From Oegoconia quadripuncta (lineage: Eukaryota; Arthropoda; Insecta; Lepidoptera; Autostichidae), in NCBI GenBank assembly GCA_949316235.1, contig OX438753.1, positions 22,686,801 through 22,750,800 on the forward strand: a DNA stretch of 64,000 bases. The letters run 5' to 3'. A program made the position numbers and the translations under genes. This document shows, in pieces, positions 42,048-51,807 of this stretch; position 1 is the first letter of the stretch, and each line of letters opens with the position of its first letter. Below the pieces are notes generated by a model. The model made no database searches. It saw nothing but the letters and a program-made list of their open reading frames with translations, and had not been told where the DNA came from.

Positions 42048-42245
42048 AAATGAATAGTACCAACAACTCTTCTGTCGGTGACGTAAAAGGCGACTAAGGG
42101 ATTTCCACCAAACATATCTAAAGCTTGTACGCTTCAACGACGATAGGCTCACCCCTGTCACGTATGTATTTCTATAATGTATATGTGTCCATGGGGAACT
42201 GTGGATGATATTTCAAGCATATCTTTTAATGATTGGAACACCCAA
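42048..42245. repeat. Dispersed repeat family C (inverse orientation)
   Basis: GTAAAAGGCGACTAAGGGATT, GATAGGCTCACCCCTGTCAC, AATGATTGGAACACCC, inverse to 39600-39917. Runs straight into SINE A. Confidence 0.5.
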
Positions 42246-42247
42246 GC

Positions 42248-42540
42248 GATTCGGAGGTTGCGGGCTCGATCCCCAGCGGGGTACAGTATTCAGTTTGGTT
42301 GGTGGTAGGGTATAATAAAATGTCCGCCTGGCTAACTACCACCATCTTATCTAAATCTGCCGCCAAACAGCAATGTTAATAGCATTGTTGTGTTCCGGTG
42401 GTCAGAGATAAGATAGCCAGTCCCCCAAATGTGTTGGGGTTTCCGGGTCAGTACGCTTCCACCTTCGACCTCATCTTCACTTAACATCAGGTGTGATTGA
42501 GGTCAAGTACCAATCCGTCGTGCATAAAAAAACCAAAAAA
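42248..42540 (+). mobile_element. SINE family A, head-truncated
   Basis: Starts GATTCGGAGGTTGCGGGCTC; lacks the first about 40 bp (A-box region), otherwise complete to the A-tail. Confidence 0.8.
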
Positions 42541-42952
42541 AAATTATATCTTCTAAAAGCCTTAACCTATTTTGATCAAACATGGCTAAGAACCTGTCCC
42601 CTCGTTTGCTCTTTAAGTAACACACAACACTCACATAATGCCGTCAAACATATCACCCTTCGTTTTTCGTCGAATGTTAAAAATGCACGAATATTAGTTT
42701 CACGAATATTTCTGCTTTTCATAAAACTGTCGGAAGGCGTAAGTCATCGCGTATATAATAATTTTTCAGCGAGCACAGAGACGAATATTACTTGGAATTG
42801 TTGCTGAAATATGCTGGTGAATTTGGAACTTCGCATTGTAAATAGTTTCCTCGAAGTTTGAGGATAGAAACTGTTTCAAAGAGTAATGATATTGGTCAAA
42901 AATTGTCTTGCTTCAAAGGTTCTTCTACCTTCGATCTCATCTTTTCCATTTA
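42541..42952. repeat. Dispersed repeat family Z copy and flank
   Basis: 42541-42700 carries TTTTGATCAAACATGGCTAAG and CTTCGTTTTTCGTCGAATG, family Z. 42700-42952 is unassigned. Confidence 0.4.
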
Positions 42953-43803
42953 GCCCAGGGAAAATACGGTTTGACCTCGGAAAAATATTTCACACATTTC
43001 TTGAAACATTTAATAAAGTGTTGTAAATGTCGTAACAATTGCTATAAATTAAGCATTTGCAAGAAACGCAAGTACTAAGTAACTAAATAAACAGAAGTTG
43101 GTAAATGTGTTTGAAAAAATGCTCAATTGATGGGCATTTCTTTAAATTCAAAACATTTAAGGAAATATACAAGGAACTGCACAAAGACCTGGAACCGCGG
43201 CTGAACAAGCTCAAAATAACAAGCGCCGTAAATATGCGTCAATCTCTATAAACCACGAGTTTGCGGCGCTTGCAGTGGAGACTTTGGGCCCGTGGTCTTC
43301 TGACATGAAACATTTCGTAAAGGATTTATCCATTAGACTGGTCCACGCCTCTGGAGATGTGAGAGCTGGTACCTACTTTGCTCAGCAGCTGAGCTTATGC
43401 ATTCAGCGGGGCAATAGCGCTAGCGTACTAGGTACTATGCCTCACGGAAGCGAGTTGGACGGCGTATTTTTTCTATAAGATATAGGTATTTTTAATTGTG
43501 TTTTATAAATTTGTTGTTTCAATAAGTACCAATAAATTATATTCTTGTCAATTTAAGGAAATTATCATTACAAAATATTAGTTCTCATTTTTATTTCTTA
43601 AGCAATGCAACTCGACGACACTTCGAGCTAAAACACATGCATTCCTAACTATAACATGCTTAGTTTTTTATCCATCAATAAGTTACCTGTGTTTATCAAA
43701 AGTCTACTTAATTAAGTTAGTATTTATTGTTATTAAGATACAAATTAAATTAAATAAGGTTTTCTAAAAAAAATCTAGACTAAACGCTCGTTTTTTTAGG
43801 CAA
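42953..43803 (+). mobile_element. Larger relative of the 262-bp MITE, carrying an ORF
   Basis: Left end GCCCAGGGAAAATACGG after TA and CTTGAAACATTTAATAAA match the MITE at 3728; right part GTTAGTATTTATTGTTATTA to CTCGTTTTTTTAGG matches its right subterminal region. About 700 bp of extra interior sits exactly where the MITE has none. The right terminal repeat itself is lost. Confidence 0.65.
43275..43478 (+). pseudogene. C-terminal ORF with QRGN motif
   Basis: Open frame (with in-frame upstream RRKYASISINHEFAALA) encoding VETLGPWSSDMKHFVKDLS, LVHASGDVRAGTYFAQQLSL and CIQRGNSASVLGT, stop, then AATAAA about 75 bp on. The VETLG-W...QRGNA-S-LG pattern is familiar from the ends of invertebrate transposable-element polyproteins, but I cannot place the family. 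No start of the protein is present. Confidence 0.45.
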
Positions 43804-43883
43804 TAGAATCGACACCATTTTTGTTATAGTGTGGTGTCAATAAATACGTCTACGTATATGTCTACGTCTTAAGTCTTAATAAA

Positions 43884-44308
43884 CCGCCTCCATGGGTCAA
43901 TGTAAACAACATTGGGTTTACGATTCGGAGGTCGCGGGTTCGATCCCCAGCGGGGTACATGTTTAAGTACTCGGTTTGGTTGGTGGTAGGGCATTTTAAA
44001 TGTCCGCCTGGCTAGCTACCACCATCTTATCTAAGTCTGCCGTAAAGCAGCAATGTTAATAGCATTGTTGTGTTCCGGTTGTCAGAGATAAGATAGCCAG
44101 TCCCCCAAATGTGTTGGGGTTTCCGGGTTAGTACGCTTACACCTTCGACCTGATCTTCACTTAACATCAGTTGTCAGAGATTAGATAGCCAGTCCTCCAA
44201 ATGTGTTAGAGTTTCCGGGTCATTACGTTTCCACCTTCGACCTCATCTTCACTTAACATCAGGTATCATTGAGGTCAAGTAAAAACCCGTTGTACATAAA
44301 AAAAATCC
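43884..44308 (+). mobile_element. SINE family A with duplicated 3' half
   Basis: Complete head and body to ACTTAACATCA (44168), then a second 3' half from GTTGTCAGAGATTAGATAGC to GTTGTACAT plus A-tail. The first copy has the 11598-type tail wording (CTTACACCTTCGACCTGATC), the second differs. Confidence 0.8.
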
Positions 44309-44860
44309 TGATTCTATCTTTCAATGTCAAATACCTCATATTTATATTTGAGGTCAAGCGCATACAAAACTTCCAAACACTATGCCCATTTTCTTCTGTT
44401 TTAAACATTTATCATAGTTCAACCTTGCTCCATATTGGATTTGCTATTTTGAATCTAGTTTCCAATGTTGTCTGCCAGAACATTGTTAAGTACGTATATG
44501 AGCTGCATATGTCTCACAGAGAGACACTTTGTCTTCGAATCAAGATAATACGATTTGGGAATACCCTCCGCTGGTAATCGTGACTGCCTGTTGAATAATA
44601 CAAGCAACAGATTATGTCGCTTCTGTTTTTACCGATCCGGAAAGGTGGGTAATGTTGTTAGTGTGTGTAGGTATGCAGATTTCTATGTTACCTCTTGAAG
44701 TTTAACAGGCTTGATGGATTTTGATGAGCAAGGTGTCGTTAGATTTTGTCTCTATGCCATTCCTTCATTGAATAGCATTCACTTTATACACTTTAAGATG
44801 GTGCCCGAAAAATGCATAAGATGTTGTCGGATTTCTTTTGTATTTAAATAGTTATTTTCC
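44309..44860. other. No gene recognised
   Basis: A 102-codon frame starting inside SINE A (44269-44577) runs into this stretch but has no recognisable motif. Confidence 0.35.
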
Positions 44861-45065
44861 TTCTTCAATTTAAGAGCTGCGCTCTCGTGGGTGGAGTAAC
44901 GTCTCTCTGCTTTCCGCCCTCGATTTAACATCTTGGTACGACACGACATTCATCTTTTCTTTCACTTTGGCTAAAGTAATTGCGCCCCATCCTCTCTTCC
45001 CTTCAATCTTTCCCTCAAATGTTCTTCAAAAACATATCGTGGCGTATCTAGTGAGCTATCATTTT
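44861..45065 (-). mobile_element. RTE-type LINE 3' end, family H
   Basis: TTCTTCAATTTAAGAGCTGCG, TTGGTACGACACGACATTCA, CAATCTTTCCCTCAAATG: minus-strand copy of 5597-5980 with deletions, including part of the GRPRRN region. Confidence 0.7.
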
Positions 45066-45188
45066 TCTTCTGCTTAAATTTTTGAGGTTCTTCCAACTTG
45101 GCCCGGTATTTTTTAATTAAGTTACGTAGGATAGGGTGTGCTTTAAGCACGTCTGAACAGGTTTGCTTATAATGAATTTTTTCCACGT

Positions 45189-45372
45189 CTTACAGACTCC
45201 CAATTCTACAGATTTCTTATATTAGAGAAACCCTTGTCTACAGATTGTCAATAATACAGATTCCCATGCCTACAGTATCCTATTTCTACAGATTTCTATT
45301 TCTACAGATTCCCATGTCTACATATTTCCAATATTACAGATTTTCATGTCTACAGATTCCCATGTGTACAGA
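45189..45372. repeat. Minisatellite, unit about 16 bp
   Basis: About ten degenerate units of TCTACAGATTCCCATG. The most regular run is 45295-45372. Confidence 0.75.
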
Positions 45373-45760
45373 TCACCTGAGCATGCTAGTATCGCCAGTT
45401 GTTCGTGTGTGCACGTCTTCGAGACAAAAATGTCACGCTGAGGTGATTACGGACACAAATTTCAAACTCAAACTCAAATCATTTATTGCATTTCTTTTCT
45501 TGTTTATTCTTCTCTTTTTCTTCCTTGATGGCAGAACTTTTTGAATGTATTGGATTGCAAATACAAATATTATTCAGTTCAGTCGCGTCACGTCCATGGT
45601 TGTTCGTGTAGGATACGTATAGCATGCGTACGGACTGTTTATAAATAATAACAATTAAAAAATCACAGACACATAAGCATGTAACAGATGAATAGCAGCT
45701 ATGACTCCTAAACTAGGGCTGCCTGTGTTTCAGAGGGCAATACCTTCCCGCATTCTTACA
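45373..45760. other. Unassigned, with minus-strand retro tail
   Basis: 45458-45560 (CAAACTCAAACTCAAATCATTTATTGC) looks like a minus-strand LINE tail. Otherwise nothing recognised. Confidence 0.35.
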
Positions 45761-46635
45761 ATACGGGATGATTTTTTTTACCGAAAGGAAAACATAGGGC
45801 ATATTAGGTAAGTAAAATAGAAGATATCAAATCAAATCAAATATATGTATTAATTAAAATGGTACATTGAAACATAGAATCTACATAATAATACTTAATT
45901 GCAACTGTAACACTAGTGCCTGAACTAGGAAAATCCTGTGTTTCACTCGAAGCTAGGGCTTCTATATATTAAAATAATATAACCATCTGTAGGTACAAAC
46001 TAGATAACTATAAATAAAGTAGGTATACAGAATAAATCTATGCTTAAATGCTACTTAGTCTTAGTCACGCCTAGTCTAGTTAGAACGCTTAGTCAGCCAA
46101 AACTCGGTTAGAACAACAATTTCACAGTTTACGTCTAGTCTTTGTTTTTTTACAGTTTTACCTACAACTCGCTCACTTTTGACTCGGATACAGAGAAATT
46201 GTCTAGTCAAGAATTAAATTGTTAACCATAATGATTAAAAAAGTAAAATAAGTAAAAGAAAATAAATAAATAAAGTCTAAAAATAATAAAAAAATAAAAA
46301 TATAAAAATAGATATTGACATAGGTAGCGTATTTATTTTTTCTTTCAAAACCGTCATCGTCGCACGCTCTACTTTCAATTGATTTACAAGTGGCTGGATT
46401 CGTAGGGTTCCTATCGTGATTTGGAACCCATAATTTCTCCAAGTTTTTTTTATTTACTTAATTTAATGATGTATTTATGTGGAATAGGCGGCAAACACGA
46501 CCGTCAAATGACTTAAGGCTTTATTCGCCGATGGTTTAAAAAAAAAAAATTAAACTGCCTATGTCAATACCTTCTTTTCACTTATCTATAATATGCCCTA
46601 TTTTTTTCCATACGGTAAAAAAACTCATCCGGTAT
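45761..46635. mobile_element. TIR element family S, with internal LINE-like insert
   Basis: Inverted arms 45761-45823 (ATACGGGATGATTTTTTTTA) and 46571-46635 (mirror: ATACCGGATGAGTTTTTTTA) share about 60 bp. Directly inside the left arm is a (CAAAT)n tail and a minus-strand retro-type UTR (about 45826-46060). Superfamily unknown; no ORF recognised. Confidence 0.5.
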
Positions 46636-47227
46636 AGTGTATTATATATTTTGTTTAAAGCATTCTCGTTCAGGAGTATGCTTATTGCTAGCAAATGTAT
46701 CAGTTCAAGGGCATGCTCATTTCAATAATACTCATAAGCATGCTTTGTAGCGTGCTTTTAAAGAGCATGTCTATCTGTACCAATATAGTTGTTAGCAGTA
46801 GGTACAAGTCTTTAATCGGCGTTAATTTTAAGAATAAGTTAATTAATTTGTATGTCCATTCAGATTTGCTTCATACTTCTGGGATAACATTATTCAATTT
46901 CACTAAACCGTTAGCTAATAGACCATTTCTCTTATTTATGTCTACTAGTTACACATACTTAAATTCTTACGATAATTTAGGTACAGCGTACCAATTCCAT
47001 TGTCAAGCGTTACATGTAATACGTATAAGTAATGCTATTGCCCTTGGGGCTTTTCCGGCGAATTTGGTCAAGTGTTTTCGGTCCGGAATGTTGTAATACG
47101 GGTCAGCCTCTATTGAGATGTCTTTAGGAGTAACATTTTAAGAGTAAAATTAATAAATACGCGATAAAGGATTTTTTAAAGCGGCCATTAGTTGTTAATA
47201 AACAAAGAACTCAAAGGAATTAACTAT
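46636..47227. other. No gene recognised; 133-codon open frame
   Basis: Frame 46695-47096 (MYQFKGMLISIILISMLCSV...) is the longest non-repetitive ORF nearby, with a hydrophobic start. No family motif, no splice signals or codon character noted; AT-rich. Probably chance or decayed element. Confidence 0.25.
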
Positions 47228-47372
47228 TTAAGTATTTAGAAACCAGAAAACCCGACAGCGTATTTTGTATTTTGCTGACGCCATGTTGGATTTTTTACCA
47301 TAAGAGGTATCCTATGATACTGCTGCCAAGACGAACGTAACAACACCATGCACTTCGAAATCGGTCCATACA

Positions 47373-47419
<47 letters not shown>

Positions 47420-47510
47420 TACCTACCTACCTACCTATATACATATATACATACGTACATACCCTCAAAAAACATTACCCTCCTTCCTTTGGGCAGTCGG
47501 GTAAAAACAT
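47228..47510. repeat. Dispersed repeat family B' with (CA)n
   Basis: TTTAAGTATTTAGAAACCAG, CCCGACAGCG, GGATTTTTTACCATAAGAGG, ending TACCCTCCTT...CAGTCGGGTAAAAAC, as 24360-24605. A (CA)n tract at 47378-47414 and (CCTA)n lie inside. Confidence 0.6.
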
Positions 47511-47810
47511 CCCTGGATATCATCAGGCTACTTGTCAAGACAAATCAAACGAGCCCAAACTCGATGGGGTTATTTAATACTGAGTGCCCATGGTCACCTT
47601 CCGATTCCATGATCAGATGGATACTATTTATGATCAGACTGCTTATGAAGACCAATTTACCGAGCTCAAACTCCATGAGGTTGCATTGTTTAATCACCAC
47701 CACCACCTTCCTATTCCGTCATCGTACCAGCTCAATGACATAATATTACATTGTCATCCGACTTACATATTATGTGTGCAAGATTGCAACTGAATTGAAC
47801 ACTGGAAAGT
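47511..47810 (+). repeat. Dispersed repeat family A, longest copy
   Basis: GTCAAGACAAATCAAACGAGC, CCCATGGTCACCTTCCGATT, CCATGATCAGATGGATAC, GCTCAATGACATAATATTAC. Internal semi-repeats about 75-85 bp apart (AATCAAACGAGCCCAAACTCG / CAATTTACCGAGCTCAAACTC). Confidence 0.5.
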
Positions 47811-47829
47811 GGATCAATTTATTGACGGA

Positions 47830-48165
47830 CACAGGGACAGGTGAAACTAAAGCTTGTCTCTCAGTTTTTTACAGGATGCAATTCGGGGAATGTGCGTTGG
47901 AATTACACAATCTTATTCCACCGTCGCCCTTCCATTTTCGGACCATTAGGCGCGGGGAAGGATTCCACCCGTATATAGTTAATTTACCGAACATTCGCAC
48001 TAAGAAGTTTGATTCTTCATTCATCATCCGAACAGCCAAGGCATGGAACTCCCTTCCGGCGTCAGTCTTTCCTGAATCCTACAATCTTGGGATCTTCAAG
48101 AGCAGAGTGAATAGGCATTTACTGGGATCGCGTGCTTCATCTTCGACCACATAGTAATTTTATTT
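47830..48165 (+). mobile_element. Jockey-like LINE tail, family I, best preserved
   Basis: ACLSVFYRMQFGECALELHN, LIPPSPFHFRTIRRGEGFHP, YIVNLPNIRTKKFDSSFIIR, TAKAWNSLPASVFPESYNLG, IFKSRVNRHLLGSRASSSTT, stop. Intact in one frame, useful as family reference. 5'-truncated. Confidence 0.8.
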
Positions 48166-48934
48166 AACAAAGTCCTGACTTCTCTCTTTATTCTGAGCTC
48201 GTTTTGTCGGTGTCTGGGATCTTTGGTAACTACATTGTTATTTTTATCGTTGTGTTCATAAACTTGGTTGCATGTTGGGCTTTATAAAGAACAGAACTAC
48301 AGTTGATTTTTGGGGTCAAGATAAAAATATCTTCAAAAATCCCGTAGGCATAAGGATTCTTCAAAATTAATACCCAGTAAAAGAAATTTTAATAATTCAA
48401 CTATAACCTAGATAACCCCTGAGAAAGTAAACATTAAGATATCATCCAGGTATACATACCAACTGTGTTATAAGAAAGTAAATCTGTGACATGGTGGAGC
48501 CGATATTCATCAAACATAGCTAACCCCTTTCCCATAGTTTAATCTTAAATGGGAAAAAAAAATCGCACTCAAATCGGGTCATACGTTATTGAGATATACA
48601 TCCGAACAAAACCAGGAGAGACACAAAGCTGTCAAGTACCTAACACTTGTCGATTATCGTCTTTTCGACGTTGATTGTTTTTCTGACCTCTCTAGTATTA
48701 AAATAGCAATGTTCTATCAATAAAACTCAAAAATCATTTGCTAAAAATAACACCAAGGTCAATGACATTAGTCTCACCACATTTGCACAGTCTATCCAAA
48801 AAAAAAGATCTATTTATAACTATTGCTACTTTACCTTAGAATGCGCGCTTTCGGAATCTTACAATGATAAATAACAATGTGACAAATTACGTGACAGCGC
48901 CATCTGTTTTTTTGTAACGAAACGTGATTTGGAC
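48166..48934. other. No gene; repeat Z string and upstream flank of exon candidate
   Basis: 48480-48640 shows family Z strings (AAATCGGGTCATACGTTATTG). The last 60 bp before 48935 include ACGTGACAGCGCCATCTG and would be leader or promoter of the next feature. No TATA box seen. Confidence 0.35.
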
Positions 48935-49077
48935 ATGTTGCCAATCGCCGAGGGCGAGGAGGGCGCCACTGTACAGGTGTCCGCTAGCCGCCATCGACGG
49001 AGAGACCGCGTGGTTTCAGCTGAAGTGCGAGCGGTAAGGCGACGGCGAGGGTGGACTGTCGTCGGTTCTGAAACTAG
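48935..49077 (+). CDS. Candidate alternative first exon, CpG-rich, possibly of dnc/PDE4
   Basis: An ATG at 48935 opens 47 codons (MLPIAEGEEGATVQVSA..., RDRVVSAEVRAVRRRRGW, ending VVGSET) plus AG, ending exactly at a consensus donor GTGAGT (49078). The frame meets a stop only inside the donor. CpG is dense here and the tract matches no repeat in the window. Its phase (2) equals that of the dnc exon at 2388, so both could splice to the same downstream exon; with a G there it would end in Arg. The residues themselves are not recognised. It could equally be a 5' UTR exon of a different gene. Confidence 0.5.
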
Positions 49078-49484
49078 GTGAGTTCTATTGACTGGAGATA
49101 GATGGCGTTAAAATTAAAATACGATATTTTATTCTTTTGTTGTGTTTCGCGTAACATATTATCCTAATCGTAAAACGACTTGCTGGATTACAATGAATAC
49201 ATACCTAGTTCGTTTTAAATTAACTTTCCTTTCCTGTTTAATATAATCTCTTACGAAATTACCTCTTGTTTCTATTTTTTCACCGTAGTCGTGTCTAGGT
49301 ACTTAATTATGTAATACAATGTTCCTCCCATTTACCAACATTATTTACTTTGAGAAGTAGATAAGGTTACGAAAGCTTTAATTTGGGCCTAGTTACAACT
49401 CAATTTGGAAATGTAAACGATTGAAATAAGATGATGGAATATTTATATTCTAATTAAGGCTAAATATTTCATAGCTATATTCAT
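49078..49484. other. No gene recognised
   Basis: AT-rich sequence directly after the GTGAGT donor, consistent with intron. Confidence 0.4.
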
Positions 49485-49745
49485 TAGTCTTGAAGATGTT
49501 TGTTAAACGGTGGCTGGTCTGTGGTTAAACTCCATTGTATTGTTATCATTAATTTCTTTTTGTGGTTTCGGCACACAGAAGGAATAGAAACAACCAATTT
49601 CCACAAGTGGGTATCGCATAAAGCTACTAAGGGACTTTCCACCAAAAAACATCTATAGACTTGCACGTTTCAAGAGTGATTTGATCACCCCCCTCTTGTG
49701 TGTATTTCTGTATAAATTCGAAACACACCCAAACGCTTATTTTAG
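49485..49745. repeat. Dispersed repeat family C (inverse orientation)
   Basis: GTGGTTTCGGCACACAGAAGG, GCTACTAAGGGACTTTCCACC, TGATCACCCCCCTCTTGTGTG; inverse to 39600-39917. Confidence 0.5.
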
Positions 49746-50317
49746 GGATATTTCTGACCAACCCATTTGGGATAAAGGTTGTAACATTATATACGTATTT
49801 ATAGTCTTCTTCTTCATTAGCAGTATATCAGACACTGGGTCTATCAACCTTCTTCTCAATCGTCGTAAGACCACGCCATTCGGCCTGACATTCTCTCTTC
49901 TGAAGGTGGCCAGCTGTCTTGACGGGATCCTCACCACACACGCCTTGATATGGATGTTATAGTGCGTCTCCAGCGGCCTTCACCTTCACGTTGACTTAGT
50001 ATTTAAGTTTAAAGGCTATATCCATCTCCCTCTGTAATTCCTGGGAGCTGGAATGATTAACAGTGGTTCTCTGCATGGAGCCTACTGAAGATAGACCGGG
50101 CCATACGTGACTATTCATTCACTCACACGCAGGCAATTACAATACTGAAGGCACAATAATTGGTTTAACATTTTCTTGTAAGTTGTTATGCTTCTGCTAT
50201 AAAGTCACTTTAAAATCATGGAACTATTCAAATAATAAAAGAGTATTAATGTGAAGTAATATATCGAAACCTGTTATTGGCTATATTTATGAATTACTTG
50301 TTACATTGTACCTACTA
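49746..50317. other. No gene recognised
   Basis: Overlapping open frames at 49681-49962 on both strands; the minus-strand reading (NVRPNGVVLRRLRRRLIDPV) is basic but not recognised. Possibly a decayed retroelement. Confidence 0.3.
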
Positions 50318-50382
50318 TTAACCTTTAGGCGGACGCGAACACCGATCGGTGTCCAAAATACTCGCGAACACCGATCGGTGTC
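50318..50382. repeat. Paired 14-bp palindromes after TTAA, piggyBac-like end candidate
   Basis: TTAA at 50318 is followed by CCTTTAGGCGGAC and two 19-bp direct repeats GCGAACACCGATCGGTGTC (50335-50353 and 50364-50382), each centred on the perfect palindrome ACACCGATCGGTGT, 29 bp apart. TTAA plus CC-TTT start and palindromic subterminal repeats resemble piggyBac-like ends; the opposite end was not found. Confidence 0.45.
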
Positions 50383-51030
50383 GGCGGTACACCCGACTTT
50401 CAACTCTCAATTGTAATGATTATAGAGTTCCAATTCCTTTGGACTGTGTTTGAACTTGTTCTCTATTAAATTCCGCATCCAATAATGTGCGCCATGTCAT
50501 GTTAGCTATGATATTTAGTCTGTATTTGCGAAAATATTTTTTTTCTCTGTGGGTGGGAGTATAGGCATAGAATTCCAACTACTGTTTTTTATTAGAACAG
50601 GCTTAGGAACCTGGCCATAGAGCTTCCAATTCTCATAACAATTTATTGAATTACCCGTTTTTTTAAGAAAAACATGAAATAAATCTGTACTTTCCGTAAA
50701 AATACCAATTATATCGTGGATATAGGTATACCTACATATTACAACTCGTAACATTTTTCTGATTTTTTGTATTATAGCTGTAGTAGTGTTCATTCATTAT
50801 ATCCATAGATAATATATTCACGTAGCTATAGCTTTTCACAGATTACAAATACACCCAGTAGAAGAGTATCTATAAACGTTTTTAACACTGCAGGTATTTT
50901 CGAAAATTTGACAGGCGCGCCGAGATACTTGACCCGCGGAATTATAAAAAGGAAAGAGAGGACACAGAGGGAAAGCTGTTGGTTTCTTGAATAAATAAAA
51001 TAAATAAAAATAATAAATAAAAAGTAACCG
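50383..51030. other. No gene recognised
   Basis: AT-rich; 92-codon minus-strand frame at 50515-50793 lacks motifs. Confidence 0.35.
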
Positions 51031-51170
51031 ATATGTTAATCCAGGTCCTAATTTGTCCACTAACCAAATTTCAACCAAATCGGTAAGGCGTTTAGGCGTG
51101 AAGAGGTAACAAACACACCAAATACACACACACAAACTTTCGCATTTTGGTTGGGAAGTCGGGATAAATT
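51031..51170. repeat. Dispersed repeat of the CCAAATTTCAACCAAATCGG type
   Basis: ACCAAATTTCAACCAAATCGG, AGAGGTAACAAACACACC, ACAAACTTTCGCATT: resembles terminal parts of Helitron-like or family Z repeats. Confidence 0.4.
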
Positions 51171-51807
51171 TTCTAGAAGAAAACCATCATTCGATATTGT
51201 TACTCGATGTTGTTTTGATGGGAAGTTTATAAATTTTCTTAGCGCTTCGTTTAAAATTGCAGAAGTGTCACTTTCGTTACAACAGAAAAAATGCCAGAAA
51301 AACAAATTTTTTTTCTTCACTTCTGTAAATTATAATAAAGTTTGAGAAATACCATATCACTCTTCATATCTTGTAGATTATTACATATTTTTTTAAGACT
51401 GTTAACAATATTACTCAAGATTAACGGTGTTCTGCGAAGTACAAGCCGCGGAAGCAAATCCAAAACAATTGAATATTTGTTTCAAGAGTCGTCAGAAATG
51501 ATTGAAGCGAGTTCTGTAGATAAAATATGATCAAAATCTTTTCCGATTGCGAAAGCGTTTGAGTGTAGCTGGATTTGTGCTGTAAGCGTCGTAATTGGCA
51601 ATTAGTCCACCAACCATGTTATCGGGGGCCGCAATTCGGCCGCCCATAGTCAGTCCGTGTTTTCTATCGACTAGCAAAAATCGGGGATGTACGCTCACAA
51701 AGAGAGAAAAATAAAAATGGCGAGTAATATGTGAGAGCAAAAATAAAGAAATCCTTAATAAATAATAATAGTCAATAAGATTAATAATTATAATTATTTT
51801 AACATGT
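51171..51807. other. No gene recognised
   Basis: AT-rich; small open frames without motifs. A 149-codon minus-strand frame (51531-51980) overlaps LINE M antisense and is rejected. Confidence 0.35.

Noticed and set aside
46695..47096. 133-codon plus-strand frame with hydrophobic start
   Set aside because: AT-rich, no recognised domain, no promoter or splice signals; kept only as a note in the feature list.
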